Positions 36,303 through 46,242 of a DNA stretch of 59,148 nucleotides are shown one piece after another (position 1 is the first letter of the stretch; every line of letters starts with the position of its first letter). The DNA is taken from assembly GCA_910578985.1 (NCBI GenBank), contig CAJTSF010000013.1, positions 1-59,148 on the forward strand, written 5' to 3'. A model generated the notes under the pieces. That model had not been told where the DNA came from. It worked only from the letters and a program-made list of their open reading frames with translations, and searched no databases. Position numbers and translations under genes: made by a program. This stretch comes from an uncultured Odoribacter sp. GTDB lineage: Bacteria; Bacteroidota; Bacteroidia; Bacteroidales; Marinifilaceae.

Positions 36303-37859
36303 ATGAAACTGAAATTATTATATGCTTCGCTGGGCTTGGCGCTGTGCATGGGTTGCCATGACTTCTTAGACGTGAAGCCCGTGGGAAAACTGATTCCCAC
36401 CGAAGTGGAAGAGTTCGAGAACATCCTGAACAACGCCAATACGGTGGACTGGTATTACATGGACAACAACAGGGGAACGTTTCTCTCCATGCTGACGGAC
36501 AACCTCGAAATCAGCGAGAACAGCGCCAACCACAATTATGTGGTCACCCACCCCAACATCGACCGCTATGCGGCGTTCACGTTCAACCGCCCCTACCGGA
36601 ATCCGCAGAATCCGGACTACTTTTGGGAATGGGGCACTTACCGCGCGGTCGGACTGCTGAACAATGTCATCGACGGAGTGGGAGACGTGAAAAGCGACAA
36701 GACGGCGGCACTGGCGGACGAACTGGCGGCGCAAGCCAAAGCGGCACGGGCATGGGCATTCCTGACGATGGCAATGGTCTACGGTCCCGTGTACGACCCC
36801 GCCACAGCGAACGACACGCAGACGATTCCCTACCGCACCGCCGCCTCTCCGTCCACTCCCAATCCGGATTTATCGACGACCGCCGAAGTGTTCAAGTTAG
36901 CGAAAGAGGACATCGAGTTTGCCCTCCAGCACGCCCCGAAGAGCGTGGGCAACCCGTCGAGGATGAACCTGTGCGCGGTGCAGGCGCTGATGGCTTACTA
37001 CTATATGTTCACCCGCGACTTCGGCAAGATGCTGGAGTACGCCGACCTGGCATGGAGCAACGCCCTCGCGCAGCGCGGATCGGCGGACAACCTGATTTAC
37101 GACTACAACACGTTCTACTATGAAGAGGACCCCGCCGCCAACCCCGCCCCGGGCACCGATGTGGAGGTAAACTTAGAACTGAAGGGACCGGATAACCTGC
37201 TGAACCAGACCGACCACCGGGAGATGTTGCTCTATCGGGTCGCTCCCGTCGGGGGATACGGTGGCGGCGGATATGCCTCCGCCGACTTCCTCTCTCTGTT
37301 CGACGCGGAGAAAGACCTGCGCTACAAGTTGTTCGCGTTGAGAGACCTGGGCTACTCCAAGGAGGTGGGCGACACCAAATACGACGACGGCATCATGCGC
37401 CAATATTACCGCGAGTACAAAATCAAGGGCTCGCAGGGTTTCAGCTATCCCGAACTGCTGCTGATGCGCGCGGAGGCTTACGCCCGCACGCACAACACCG
37501 CCAAGGCGCTGGCAGACCTGAACACGCTGCGGAAATACCGCTACAGCAATGCCGGGGAGACGGATTTGGAGAACGGCGCCTCGCTGAGCGAAGACGAACT
37601 GCTGGAAGAGATTCTGAAAGAGCGGCGCCGGGAACTGCCCATCGCCACCTTCCAGCGCTTCCTGGACCTGAAACGCCTGGCGCTCGACACCGGGAAGCCG
37701 TGGTGCAAGACCGTCTTGGAGCATAAAATCGGCAACCGAACCTATTCCGCACCGATTAAGTCGGAGTATTTCATCGTCCCGATTCCCAACAACATCATCA
37801 TGTACAACCCGCAGTGGGGACTGGAGCCGAACATGACATCCTACAATCCCAAAGGGTAA
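36303..37859 (+). CDS. SusD/RagB-like nutrient-binding lipoprotein
   Basis: 518 residues. The signal ends ALCMGC (Cys18) and the mature start HDFLDVKPVGKLIPT is typical of SusD. The scaffold shows QAKAARAWAFLTMAMVYG and the conserved PELLLMRAEAYART plus RRRELPIATFQRFLDLKRL. It is surface exposed and pairs with the SusC before it. No glycosidase, protease or sigma gene completes a recognisable utilisation locus, so the ligand stays open. Confidence 0.95.
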   Translation: MKLKLLYASLGLALCMGCHDFLDVKPVGKLIPTEVEEFENILNNANTVDWYYMDNNRGTFLSMLTDNLEISENSANHNYVVTHPNIDRYAAFTFNRPYRNPQNPDYFWEWGTYRAVGLLNNVIDGVGDVKSDKTAALADELAAQAKAARAWAFLTMAMVYGPVYDPATANDTQTIPYRTAASPSTPNPDLSTTAEVFKLAKEDIEFALQHAPKSVGNPSRMNLCAVQALMAYYYMFTRDFGKMLEYADLAWSNALAQRGSADNLIYDYNTFYYEEDPAANPAPGTDVEVNLELKGPDNLLNQTDHREMLLYRVAPVGGYGGGGYASADFLSLFDAEKDLRYKLFALRDLGYSKEVGDTKYDDGIMRQYYREYKIKGSQGFSYPELLLMRAEAYARTHNTAKALADLNTLRKYRYSNAGETDLENGASLSEDELLEEILKERRRELPIATFQRFLDLKRLALDTGKPWCKTVLEHKIGNRTYSAPIKSEYFIVPIPNNIIMYNPQWGLEPNMTSYNPKG

Positions 37860-37882
37860 ACGCCGAATAAGCAGTCGCACGG

Positions 37883-37912
37883 ACCGGATGACTTCGAGAG
37901 AAATCATCCGGT
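37883..37912 (+). terminator. Terminator after the second susCD pair
   Basis: ACCGGATGA (37883-37891) pairs with TCATCCGGT (37904-37912) and is followed by TTTTT. Confidence 0.88.
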
Positions 37913-37935
37913 TTTTCATTATTAAACGTTTTTAC

Positions 37936-37943
37936 TATATTTG
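37936..37943 (+). promoter_or_regulatory. -7 promoter box TATATTTG for the alcohol dehydrogenase
   Basis: Exact consensus. It is so close to the ATG at 37954 that the next in-frame ATG at 37966 is the likelier start. Confidence 0.65.
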
Positions 37944-37965
37944 TCCTCCGTAAATGAACAATATC

Positions 37966-39108
37966 ATGGAAAACTTTATCTTTCAGAATCCCACGAAGCT
38001 GATTTTCGGCAAGGGGATGATTGCACAACTGGCAAAGGAGATTCCTGCCGGGAAGCGCGTCATGGTGACTTTCGGCGGCGGGAGCGTCAAGAAAAACGGG
38101 GTGTACGACCAGGTGAAGAAAGCCCTGGCAGGATTTGAGGTGACCGAATTCTGGGGCATCGAGTCCAACCCGAAGGTGGAGACCCTGCGCGAAGCCATCC
38201 GGTTGGGCAAGGAGAAAAACATCGACTTCCTGCTTGCGGTTGGTGGCGGTTCCGTCATCGACGGCACCAAACTGATTTCCGCCGGACTCCTCTACGAAGG
38301 CGACGCCTGGGAATTGGTGCGGAAAGGGATGTGCACGGAAACCGTGCCGCTGGCAGCCGTGCTGACGATTCCCGCCACCGGTTCGGAAATGAACAACGGA
38401 GCAGTGATTTCCCGGAAAGAGACGGCGGAGAAATTCGCTTTCTACTCCAACAACCCCGTATTCTCCATCCTGGACCCTACGGTGACCTTCTCGCTCCCGA
38501 AATGGCAGGTGGCGTGCGGGATTGCCGACACGTTCGTGCATGTGATGGAACAATATATGACGGCTCCCGGGCAGTCGCGCCTGATGGACCGCTGGGCGGA
38601 GGGTATTCTTCTCTCCCTCATCGAGATTGCACCGGAGATTGTCGAGAAGCAGGATAACTACGAACGCATGGCGGACTTCATGCTCTGCGCGACCATGGGG
38701 CTGAATCACTTCATCGGCATGGGCGTGCGCGAGGACTGGGCGACCCACCTCATCGGGCACGAGCTGACCGCCCTCCACGGGCTGACGCACGGCGCCACGC
38801 TGACCATCGTGATGCCGGGTTTGTGGCGGACGCTGAAAGAGAAGAAAATGGCGAAGCTGGTGCAATACGGCGAGCGCGTATGGGGCATCACGGCAGGCAC
38901 CGACGGACAACGCGCCGATGAAGCCATCGCCCGCACGGAAGCTTTCTTCCGGAGCCTCGGGCTGCCCACCCGCCTGGCGGACGCGCAAATCGGCGACGAC
39001 ACCATCCGGGAGATAGAACGCCGATTCAACGAACGGAATGCGGCTTTCGGCGAAGACCGGGATGTGACGGGCACCGTGGCGCGCCGGATTCTCGAAAACT
39101 GTAAATAA
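37966..39108 (+). CDS. Iron-containing alcohol dehydrogenase (YqhD/BDH type)
   Basis: 380 residues from MENFIFQNPTKLIFGKG. Group III metal-dependent alcohol dehydrogenase: the NAD(P)-binding loop is AVGGGSVIDGTKLIS, and the metal-binding His-rich region is DWATHLIGHELTALHGLTHG. It interconverts aldehydes and primary alcohols; the YqhD/butanol dehydrogenase branch is usually NADPH-linked and detoxifies short aldehydes. The direction in the cell is not given by sequence. The 13-bp gap to the next gene allows cotranscription. Confidence 0.93.
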   Translation: MENFIFQNPTKLIFGKGMIAQLAKEIPAGKRVMVTFGGGSVKKNGVYDQVKKALAGFEVTEFWGIESNPKVETLREAIRLGKEKNIDFLLAVGGGSVIDGTKLISAGLLYEGDAWELVRKGMCTETVPLAAVLTIPATGSEMNNGAVISRKETAEKFAFYSNNPVFSILDPTVTFSLPKWQVACGIADTFVHVMEQYMTAPGQSRLMDRWAEGILLSLIEIAPEIVEKQDNYERMADFMLCATMGLNHFIGMGVREDWATHLIGHELTALHGLTHGATLTIVMPGLWRTLKEKKMAKLVQYGERVWGITAGTDGQRADEAIARTEAFFRSLGLPTRLADAQIGDDTIREIERRFNERNAAFGEDRDVTGTVARRILENCK

Positions 39109-39121
39109 ACGAATAACTGAC

Positions 39122-40099
39122 ATGATGTACACCATTCAAGAACTGCGCGACCGGGTCAAGGCAGAATTAGACAAGCAGGCTTACGTGGAGGAGCCTTATT
39201 CCCTGTTCGAACCGATAAAATATATCATGGAAGACGGAGGCAAACGCCTGCGCCCCGTGCTGACGCTGATGGCATACAATCTCTACCGGGATGACATCGA
39301 GAAGGTGATGACCTCCGCCATCGGCATCGAAATCTTTCACAATTACACCCTCCTGCACGACGACGTGATGGACGATGCCGAACTGCGCCGCGGACGGCAG
39401 ACGGCACACAAGAAATGGAACAACAACGTCGCCATCCTCAGCGGGGACGCCGCCGCCATCACCGCCTACAAGCAAATCGAAGCGGTGGACGACATCTACC
39501 TGCGGCGCACCATCGACGGCTTCAACCAGGTGGCAATGGACGTCTGCAAGGGACAGCAGTATGACATGGAGTTCGAAACCCGCAACGACGTGACGGCGGA
39601 GGAATACCTCCACATGATTTACCTGAAGACCTCCGTGCTGATTGCGGGAAGCATCCGCCACGGCGCGCTGGTGGCGGGAGCGCCGGAGAATGAGTACAAC
39701 GCCCTCTACGACTTCGGAGGCTATCTCGGGCTGGTGTTCCAGCTGCAGGACGATTACCTGGACGTTTACGGGGATGTGGCGGAGTTCGGAAAGAAAATCG
39801 GAGGCGACATCCTGAGCAACAAGAAGACCTATATGCTCATCAAGGCGCTGGAGCTGGCAAGCCCTGCCGACAAGGCGCTCCTGCAGGAATGGCTGCAGAA
39901 GAAAGAGTTCGACCCGGCGGAGAAAATACGCGCCGTCACGGAAATCTACGACCGCACCGGCATCCGCGAGGTGGCGATGGCGAAAATAGACGACTACATG
40001 GAAAAGAGCCGGGAGGCACTGGCGAAAGTGAACGTGCCCGAGGAACGCAAAGAACGCTTCCGGGAAATGACGGAATACATCGGAGGAAGGAGAAAGTGA
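39122..40099 (+). CDS. Polyprenyl diphosphate synthase, short-chain type
   Basis: 325 residues. All-helical isoprenoid synthase with the GKRLRPVL region, first Asp-rich motif HDDVMDDAELRRG and second motif LQDDYLDVYGD. The residue five before the first Asp is Tyr (YTLLHDD), which in this superfamily blocks long chains, so a C15-C20 product is more likely than C40; that is inference from one residue and general chain-length rules. It may feed menaquinone or undecaprenyl synthesis. Its stop codon overlaps the ATG of the next gene (TGATG). Confidence 0.92.
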   Translation: MMYTIQELRDRVKAELDKQAYVEEPYSLFEPIKYIMEDGGKRLRPVLTLMAYNLYRDDIEKVMTSAIGIEIFHNYTLLHDDVMDDAELRRGRQTAHKKWNNNVAILSGDAAAITAYKQIEAVDDIYLRRTIDGFNQVAMDVCKGQQYDMEFETRNDVTAEEYLHMIYLKTSVLIAGSIRHGALVAGAPENEYNALYDFGGYLGLVFQLQDDYLDVYGDVAEFGKKIGGDILSNKKTYMLIKALELASPADKALLQEWLQKKEFDPAEKIRAVTEIYDRTGIREVAMAKIDDYMEKSREALAKVNVPEERKERFREMTEYIGGRRK

Positions 40100-40530
40100 T
40101 GGAGGACTCGGCAAAACAACGGCTTCTGGACATCCGCTACCTGCGCATGGCGCGCATCTGGGCGGAAAACTCCTACTGCAAGCGCCGCCAGGTGGGAGCA
40201 TTGATTGTGAAGGACAAATCCATCATCTCCGACGGCTACAACGGCACCCCCTCCGGCTTCGAGAACATCTGCGAGGACGAGGAGGACCGCACGAAACCCT
40301 ATGTCCTCCATGCGGAGGCGAACGCCATCACCAAAGTGGCGAAGTCGGGCAACAGCAGCGACGGGGCGACGCTTTACGTCACCGCCTCCCCCTGCATCGA
40401 ATGCGCCAAACTGATTATCCAGGCGGGCATCGTGCGGGTGGTCTATTCCGAGGTCTACCGCTGCACGGACGGCATCGAACTGCTGGAGAAAGCCGGCATC
40501 GCCGTGGAGTACGTGGAAATACCCTCATGA
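40099..40530 (+). CDS. dCMP deaminase family protein (ComEB-like)
   Basis: 143 residues. Zinc-dependent cytidine/deoxycytidylate deaminase: HAEANAI carries the zinc His and catalytic Glu, and SPCIECAK carries the two zinc cysteines. The N-terminal WAENSYCKRRQVGALIV is typical of the dCMP deaminase group. It makes dUMP for thymidylate synthesis. It is coupled to both neighbours by start/stop overlaps (40099 and 40527-40530). Confidence 0.94.
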   Translation: MEDSAKQRLLDIRYLRMARIWAENSYCKRRQVGALIVKDKSIISDGYNGTPSGFENICEDEEDRTKPYVLHAEANAITKVAKSGNSSDGATLYVTASPCIECAKLIIQAGIVRVVYSEVYRCTDGIELLEKAGIAVEYVEIPS

Positions 40531-42173
40531 GCCTGTATCTTAATAAAACGAGCATTATGTATAACAACAGATTGAGAACGATTCTTTTCCCCGTCATCCT
40601 GGCGTTCGCCGTGGTGCTGGGGATGGTCATCAATTCGCTGATGAGCCGGCAGCAGCTCCGCCTTCCCTTAGGCTCCGACAACGCCCTGCCGATGCAGGGG
40701 AGCAAGCTGGACATGATTATGAACATGATCAACTACTCCTACGTGGACACGGTGGACATCCGGCAAATCGAAGAGGACGCCATCCCGCAAATCATCAAAG
40801 ACCTCGACCCGCACACCGTGTACATCCCCGCCAAGGACATGCAGCGGGTGAACGAGGAGATGGTGGGCAACTTCGGCGGCATCGGGGTGCAGTTCTACAA
40901 ATACCGGGACACCGTGACGGTGGTCAAGGTGGTGCCGGGCGGTCCCTCCGAGAAAGCGGGGCTGCAGGACGGCGATCGCATCGTGCGGGTGAACGACTCC
41001 CTGGTGGCAGGCAAAAAGATGTCCACGGACGCCATCATGAAACTCATGCGCGGAGAGGTGGGCAGCGACGTGGAAATCACGCTGGTGAGGAGAGGCACGC
41101 CCCGCCCCGTCCGCAAACGCATCACGCGCGGGAACATTCCCATCAAGAGCGTCGATATCGCGTACATGGTGAACGATACCACGGGACTGGTCAAAGTGAA
41201 GACCTTCGGCATGAACACCTACAACGAGTTCATGCAGGCCATGGAAAAACTCTCGGCGCAGGGCATGCGCAAGGTGATTATCGACCTGCGGGACAACGAG
41301 GGAGGCATCCTGCCGATTGCCATCCAGATGATTAACGAATTCCTCCCCGCCAACCGGCTGATACTCTACACGCAGGGCAAGGCGGTGCCCCGCATGGACT
41401 ACAGTTCCAACGGAAAAGGACGCTACCAGACGCTTCCCCTCTGCGTGCTCATCAACGACTTCAGTGCCTCCGCCAGCGAGATATTCGCAGGAGCCATCCA
41501 GGACAACGACCGCGGACTCATCATCGGGCGCCGCTCGTTCGGGAAAGGGCTGGTGCAGGAACAGCGCATGCTGCCTGACGGCTCGGCATTGCGGCTGACC
41601 GTCGCCCGCTATTACATCCCATCCGGACGCTCCATCCAGAAACCCTATGACCAGGGCAAGGAGAAGTATTACAGCGACATCTACGAACGGGCGCTGCACG
41701 GGGAGTTCACCCAAAAAGACAGCATTCGTTTCGATGAGAACCTGAAATACGAGACCGTGGGCGGGCGCACCGTTTACGGCGGGGGAGGCGTGATGCCGGA
41801 CATCTTCGTCCCCAACGACACCCTCGGGTTCTCCAACTACCTCATGGAGGTGAACCGCAAGCAGGCGCTGCTCTACGAATACACGTTCGAATTCATGGAC
41901 GCCCACCGCGACCGCATGCGCCGCCTGAAGGACTACAAGCAGGTGCTGGACTACCTGAAACCCTATGACCTGGTGGACGCCATGGCGGACTATGCCGCCC
42001 GCCACGGCGTGAAACGCAATGAACGGGACATCCGCACCTCCCGCCGCGTCATGGACAACACGCTCAAGGCGTTCATCGGACGCCACGTGCTGGACGATGA
42101 CGGCTTCTTCCCCATCTTCTATTTGGAAGACACGACCGTAGAAAGAGCCTTGGAAGCCTCTTTCCCGGAGTAA
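40527..42173 (+). CDS. S41-family C-terminal processing protease (CtpA-like)
   Basis: 548 residues from the ATG that overlaps the previous stop (ATGA); a second Met at 40557 (MYNNRLRTILF) is an alternative. One N-terminal membrane or signal segment (LFPVILAFAVVLGMVINSL), a PDZ domain (GIGVQFYKYRDTVTVVKVV, GLQDGDRIVRVND) and the S41 core follow. The catalytic Ser is in NDFSASASEIFAGA and the Lys in SFGKGLVQEQ. It cleaves periplasmic or envelope proteins at exposed C-termini. It is the last gene of the operon with a prenyl synthase and a dCMP deaminase. Confidence 0.95.
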   Translation: MSLYLNKTSIMYNNRLRTILFPVILAFAVVLGMVINSLMSRQQLRLPLGSDNALPMQGSKLDMIMNMINYSYVDTVDIRQIEEDAIPQIIKDLDPHTVYIPAKDMQRVNEEMVGNFGGIGVQFYKYRDTVTVVKVVPGGPSEKAGLQDGDRIVRVNDSLVAGKKMSTDAIMKLMRGEVGSDVEITLVRRGTPRPVRKRITRGNIPIKSVDIAYMVNDTTGLVKVKTFGMNTYNEFMQAMEKLSAQGMRKVIIDLRDNEGGILPIAIQMINEFLPANRLILYTQGKAVPRMDYSSNGKGRYQTLPLCVLINDFSASASEIFAGAIQDNDRGLIIGRRSFGKGLVQEQRMLPDGSALRLTVARYYIPSGRSIQKPYDQGKEKYYSDIYERALHGEFTQKDSIRFDENLKYETVGGRTVYGGGGVMPDIFVPNDTLGFSNYLMEVNRKQALLYEYTFEFMDAHRDRMRRLKDYKQVLDYLKPYDLVDAMADYAARHGVKRNERDIRTSRRVMDNTLKAFIGRHVLDDDGFFPIFYLEDTTVERALEASFPE

Positions 42174-42189
42174 GACCCCCCTTTCTTCA

Positions 42190-42219
42190 AACCGCAAAAT
42201 TCAGTTGAATTTTGCGGTT
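42190..42219 (+). terminator. Terminator after the S41 protease operon
   Basis: AACCGCAAAATTC (42190-42202) pairs perfectly with GAATTTTGCGGTT (42207-42219), 4-base loop. Confidence 0.85.
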
Positions 42220-42339
42220 ACATTTATAATTGGCTTATTTTTGCATGAAAATTGCCGAGTATGATAAAGCGAATGATATGAAGTGATAACCCCTGAAAAC
42301 TTCTGGTCTTTTGTTCGCTCATAATCCTAAAAAAGAAAC

Positions 42340-42347
42340 TACCTTTG
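42340..42347 (+). promoter_or_regulatory. -7 promoter box TACCTTTG for the porin-like gene
   Basis: Exact TAnnTTTG match, 50 bases before the start at 42398. Confidence 0.65.
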
Positions 42348-42397
42348 CACCGTTTCCAAAAAAAACAGAGTAACTATCAGATTATAAACACAAAAAC

Positions 42398-43429
42398 ATG
42401 AGAAAAATAGGATTCATTTTACTTTCATGCCTTTGCTTTTTCACCGCAGAGGCACAAGAATTATTGAAATTGCAGGCGGAAGCGCGGGTCGATTACCAGC
42501 GGGAATACATCGGAGGCGAGGCAATACGCCCGCATTCCGGATTCCGGGGAAAATACCTGAACATCATGCTCAACGGCAACCTGAACGAGCACTTCTCGTA
42601 CTCCTACCGCCAACGTTTGAACAAGATGCACGCCGACCAGAGCTTCTTCGACGCCACCGACTGGGTGAACCTCACCTACCGTCCCGACGACCACTGGAGT
42701 TTTTCGGCAGGCAAGCTGGTCGTGGGCATCGGCGGCTACGAGTATGACCGCGCCCCCATCGACCTCTACTTCACGTCGGAGTTCTGGAACAACATCCCCT
42801 GCTACCAGCTGGGCGTCAATATCGGCTACGCCTTCAAGGGAGGGAAAGACCAGCTCGTCCTGCAATTCTGCCAGAGCCCTTTCCGCGCACACGGGGACGA
42901 CATGTACGCCTACAACCTCTCCTGGTACGGCTCCCACGGCAAACTGAGCACCATCTACTCCCTCAACCTGATGGAATACCTCCCGCACAAATTCATCAAC
43001 TACATCGCCCTGGGGCACCGCCTCGACTTCGGGAAGGTCACCCTGGAAGCCGACCTCATGAACCGCGCCTCGAGCCACCAGGTCTTTTTCTTCAAAGACT
43101 TCTCGGTGATGGCGGAAGTGGCCTACCAGCCGCTGTCGTGGCTCAACGTCTTCGGGAAGGTCACCTATGACGTGAACAAGACCGAATCCGCCGCGGACTA
43201 CTGCGTCATGCCGGGCACGGAACTCACCTACCTCGGCGGCGGACTGGAATTCTATCCCCTCAAAGGCAACCGCGACGTGCGGATACACGCCACCTACTCC
43301 CACTCCTTCGGCACGAACGGCAACCCCGACGGCACTCTCCCCGGCAAGCAGGACATGCTCTACGTCGGGCTGAAATGGCGGATGGACCTGCTTTCCCTCG
43401 CCCACAACTGGAAAAGAAATAAACGTTGA
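42398..43429 (+). CDS. Porin-like outer-membrane protein
   Basis: 343 residues with a signal peptide cut near AEAQ20. The chain has regular amphipathic strands, e.g. EHFSYSYRQRLNKMHADQSF, WVNLTYRPDDHWSFSAGKL and DVRIHATYSHSFGTNG, ending in QDMLYVGLKWRMDLLSLAH. This pattern is that of the phosphate-selective porin O/P-like barrels common in Bacteroidales. The C-terminus continues past the last strand with a basic tail (NWKRNKR). A membrane protein gene follows 23 bp later in the same direction, so the two may form a transport pair. Confidence 0.72.
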   Translation: MRKIGFILLSCLCFFTAEAQELLKLQAEARVDYQREYIGGEAIRPHSGFRGKYLNIMLNGNLNEHFSYSYRQRLNKMHADQSFFDATDWVNLTYRPDDHWSFSAGKLVVGIGGYEYDRAPIDLYFTSEFWNNIPCYQLGVNIGYAFKGGKDQLVLQFCQSPFRAHGDDMYAYNLSWYGSHGKLSTIYSLNLMEYLPHKFINYIALGHRLDFGKVTLEADLMNRASSHQVFFFKDFSVMAEVAYQPLSWLNVFGKVTYDVNKTESAADYCVMPGTELTYLGGGLEFYPLKGNRDVRIHATYSHSFGTNGNPDGTLPGKQDMLYVGLKWRMDLLSLAHNWKRNKR

Positions 43430-43452
43430 ACTTAATAAAATAGAAAAAGAGT

Positions 43453-44589
43453 ATGAATTTCATTCGTCGCTGCTGGCAAGCCATACCCAGCGGGATTATC
43501 TGCCTTTTGGTCGTACTGGCGCTGTTCGGGTACATCGGTTCGGTCATGGAATTGCCGAACATGCTGAACACCATTATGAAAACAGCGCATGACCTGTTGC
43601 TGAACACCGTGTTCTACCTCATGGGCATCTGTGTGATTACGGGAGCCATCGGGAAACTGTTCGTCGAATTCGGCGTCGTGAGCCTCCTGGAAAAGGTGCT
43701 CCGCCCGCTGATGAAACCCCTGTTCAACCTCCCCGGCGTCGCCTCGCTGGGCGCGGTGATGACCTTCCTGTCGGACAACCCCGCCATCATCTCCCTCTCG
43801 CAGGACAAACGCTTCAGCAGCTATTTCAAGAAATACCAGTTCATCTCCCTCACCAACTTCGGAACGGCGTTCGGCATGGGACTGCTGGTCATCGTCTTCA
43901 TGGTGGGACAGGGATTCTATAAAGAACCCTTCATCGGGCTCTTCGGCGCCTTCTGCGGCTGCATCGTCTCCACTCGCCTCATGCAACGCGCCGTGCTGAA
44001 AAGCTACCCCCGATATGCGGAAGAATCCGCTTACGACGGACCGGTGATAGAAGAGAAAGTCCATGTGGAAGAAAAAAGCCTCTTCCTCCGCATCCTCAAC
44101 TCCCTGCTCGACGGCGGACGCTCGGGTGTGGACATCGGCATCGCCATCATCCCCGGCGTATTGATTATCTCCACGCTGGTGATGATTCTGACCTTCGGAC
44201 CCGGACCGGAAGGCTACACGGGAGCCGCCTACCAGGGTGTCGAGGCATTGCCCTGGCTGGCAGACAAAGTGAGCTTCGTGTTCGAATGGCTCTTCGGCTT
44301 CACCGACCCGCACCTGATGGCATTCCCGATTACCGCCCTCGGTGCCGTGGGCGCCGCCCTGGGACTGGTGCCCAACTTCATGGCGGAAGGCTGGATTGAC
44401 GGCAACGCCATCGCCGTGTTCACCGCCATCGGCATGTGCTGGAGCGGCTACCTCAGCACCCACACCGCCATGCTCGACTCCCTGGGCTACCGTGAACTGA
44501 CCTCCAAAGCCATCCTCTCCCACACCGTCGGCGGACTCGTCGCCGGCATCACGGCGCACTGGGTGTACATGCTGGTCAGTCTCATCTGA
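43453..44589 (+). CDS. Multipass membrane protein with nucleoside-recognition (Gate) type domain
   Basis: 378 residues and about eight or nine membrane segments. The first half has FLSDNPAIISLSQDKRFSSY and the second half IGMCWSGYLSTHTAMLDSLG, a repeated arrangement like the CD0519/CD1768 and nucleoside-recognition (Gate) membrane families. These are thought to be transporters, but substrates are unproven. It lies downstream of the porin-like gene and 7 bp upstream of the TPR/HTH regulator gene; all three may be read together. Confidence 0.75.
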   Translation: MNFIRRCWQAIPSGIICLLVVLALFGYIGSVMELPNMLNTIMKTAHDLLLNTVFYLMGICVITGAIGKLFVEFGVVSLLEKVLRPLMKPLFNLPGVASLGAVMTFLSDNPAIISLSQDKRFSSYFKKYQFISLTNFGTAFGMGLLVIVFMVGQGFYKEPFIGLFGAFCGCIVSTRLMQRAVLKSYPRYAEESAYDGPVIEEKVHVEEKSLFLRILNSLLDGGRSGVDIGIAIIPGVLIISTLVMILTFGPGPEGYTGAAYQGVEALPWLADKVSFVFEWLFGFTDPHLMAFPITALGAVGAALGLVPNFMAEGWIDGNAIAVFTAIGMCWSGYLSTHTAMLDSLGYRELTSKAILSHTVGGLVAGITAHWVYMLVSLI

Positions 44590-44596
44590 TGAAGGG

Positions 44597-46201
44597 ATGA
44601 ACATCGGCAGGTGGGCCATATTGATATGCGGAGTTGCATTATGGGGTTGCAGGCAACCCGACGCGACCATTCGCCGTCTGATGCAATCCGAAGGGAAACC
44701 GGCGCGCGCAGTGTTGCGCGCGCTGGACTCCATTCCCGACGTCACCCTGCTGAATGACGAAGACTGGCACGCCTACCTCTACCTGCGGGCAAAAGCCCGC
44801 TACGAACTCAAAAGAATCCAACCGCGGGACACCGTCCTCGTGGAGACAATGGAATATTTCAACGCCAAAGGCAAACCTGCGCAGGCGGGATTGCTGGCGC
44901 TCTGCACGGGACGCGCCTACGCTTCGGCAAAGAACTACGATCAGGCGCTCCACTACGACCTCGAGGCGGAACGGCTGGCACAACAAGGACACGACACCCT
45001 TCTCCTGCTCAGAGCATTTTACGAACAGGGGCACCTCTGCACTGAAATCGGGGATGTGGGAAATGCCACCCGACATTTCAATGAAATGATACTCGCAATG
45101 GATCGCCATCCGGGCTGGAAAGCAAGGTGGGAAGTCAGCCATCTGTTTCTGGATGTCGGCAACGCATTGCTTTATTTGAATAGGTATAAAGAAGCCTCCC
45201 AATGCTTCGGCATGCTGTCCGACAACATATTGGAATCCCTCGATTCCACCATCGCCGCATCGGCTCTGTACAAAATGGCATACGCCTTGGACAAACTGGA
45301 GCAAGACCGGGAATCCATGGCATACGCCCTACGCTCCCTGCACTACACCACCAACCACCGGGAACGGCTGCGGAACTTGCTCCTGATAGCCGACCTCCAC
45401 CTGCAAAAAGGCGACATGGACTCCTTGTCACTCATGCTGTCGCAAACCGAAGGACAATTGACCGACGGCAGTCAAACGGAACAGGCAGGCTATTATTGGC
45501 TGCAAGCCATGTTTCACAAAGAAAAAAAGAACTATTCCCAAGCCCTGGAATCCCTGCTGCAATATGTCACCATCATGGACGCCACCACCGCCCCGCGGAT
45601 GCGCATACGCAAAGACCGCTACCGGGGACACTACGAACAGATGCAGGCACAAATACGGTACCTGAAAGAGAGGAACCGCGGGATGCTGATATTCTGCATT
45701 TCCTTTTTCGCCGTTATTCTGTTGGGAGTTGTGGCTTACAATCTTTACCGGCGGTCGAAAAAACAAAAGAAACTGCTCTCCGAGCGTACGGAAATCCTGC
45801 AGGATATGGTATCTTCCAATTTGCTGTTCATGCGTAAACTAACCAAAATCCAAACCCACGCCTCCGATCAAAACCTCTTCTTCCTACAACGCCTTGACGA
45901 TGTATTTTTCGACGGAACCCGGAAAATCATCGACAACCGCGAAAAGATTTGCAATGCCATCGACCTCCTCTACGACAACTTCCGCCCACGGCTGAAAACC
46001 GCCTACCCCGACTTGAATGAGCAGGAAATCGAACTCTGCTGCCTCATGCGCGCCAACATCGACACCAAAGACATCGCCACCCTCATCGGGCAAAGCGTCT
46101 ACTCCGTCCAAAAACGCCGCACAACTATCCGCAAGAAACTGGCAATGGAGGAAGGCGCCGACATTATTCGCTTCCTTGAAACCCGATTGTACAACGCTTA
46201 A
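44597..46201 (+). CDS. Membrane-spanning TPR/HTH transcriptional regulator (DUF6377-like)
   Basis: 534 residues. The N-terminus has a lipoprotein-like signal (GVALWGC, Cys18), then TPR-like helical repeats (about 50-345), one membrane helix at 363-383 (MLIFCISFFAVILLGVVAY), a coiled coil (about 385-455) and a C-terminal helix-turn-helix (about 470-525: YPDLNEQEIELCCLMRANI, then DIATLIGQSVYSVQKRRTT). The TPR part should sit in the periplasm and the HTH in the cytoplasm, so it is a one-protein trans-membrane sensor. This architecture is common in Bacteroidales; ligands are unknown. Directly downstream are two promoters with a shared 78-bp block, its probable targets. Confidence 0.85.
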   Translation: MNIGRWAILICGVALWGCRQPDATIRRLMQSEGKPARAVLRALDSIPDVTLLNDEDWHAYLYLRAKARYELKRIQPRDTVLVETMEYFNAKGKPAQAGLLALCTGRAYASAKNYDQALHYDLEAERLAQQGHDTLLLLRAFYEQGHLCTEIGDVGNATRHFNEMILAMDRHPGWKARWEVSHLFLDVGNALLYLNRYKEASQCFGMLSDNILESLDSTIAASALYKMAYALDKLEQDRESMAYALRSLHYTTNHRERLRNLLLIADLHLQKGDMDSLSLMLSQTEGQLTDGSQTEQAGYYWLQAMFHKEKKNYSQALESLLQYVTIMDATTAPRMRIRKDRYRGHYEQMQAQIRYLKERNRGMLIFCISFFAVILLGVVAYNLYRRSKKQKKLLSERTEILQDMVSSNLLFMRKLTKIQTHASDQNLFFLQRLDDVFFDGTRKIIDNREKICNAIDLLYDNFRPRLKTAYPDLNEQEIELCCLMRANIDTKDIATLIGQSVYSVQKRRTTIRKKLAMEEGADIIRFLETRLYNA

Positions 46202-46242
46202 AAACGACCTCCTTCTATCCCCTTTCCCACCCTCCAAAACGA

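Noticed and set aside
40668..42197. 509-codon minus-strand frame opposite the S41 protease
   Set aside because: Shadow frame; composition is typical of antisense translation and the sense gene has all catalytic motifs.
42245..42286. 13-codon frame MKIAEYDKANDMK with a TATTTTTG box right before it
   Set aside because: The box abuts the start codon, the peptide is too short to judge and nothing supports translation.
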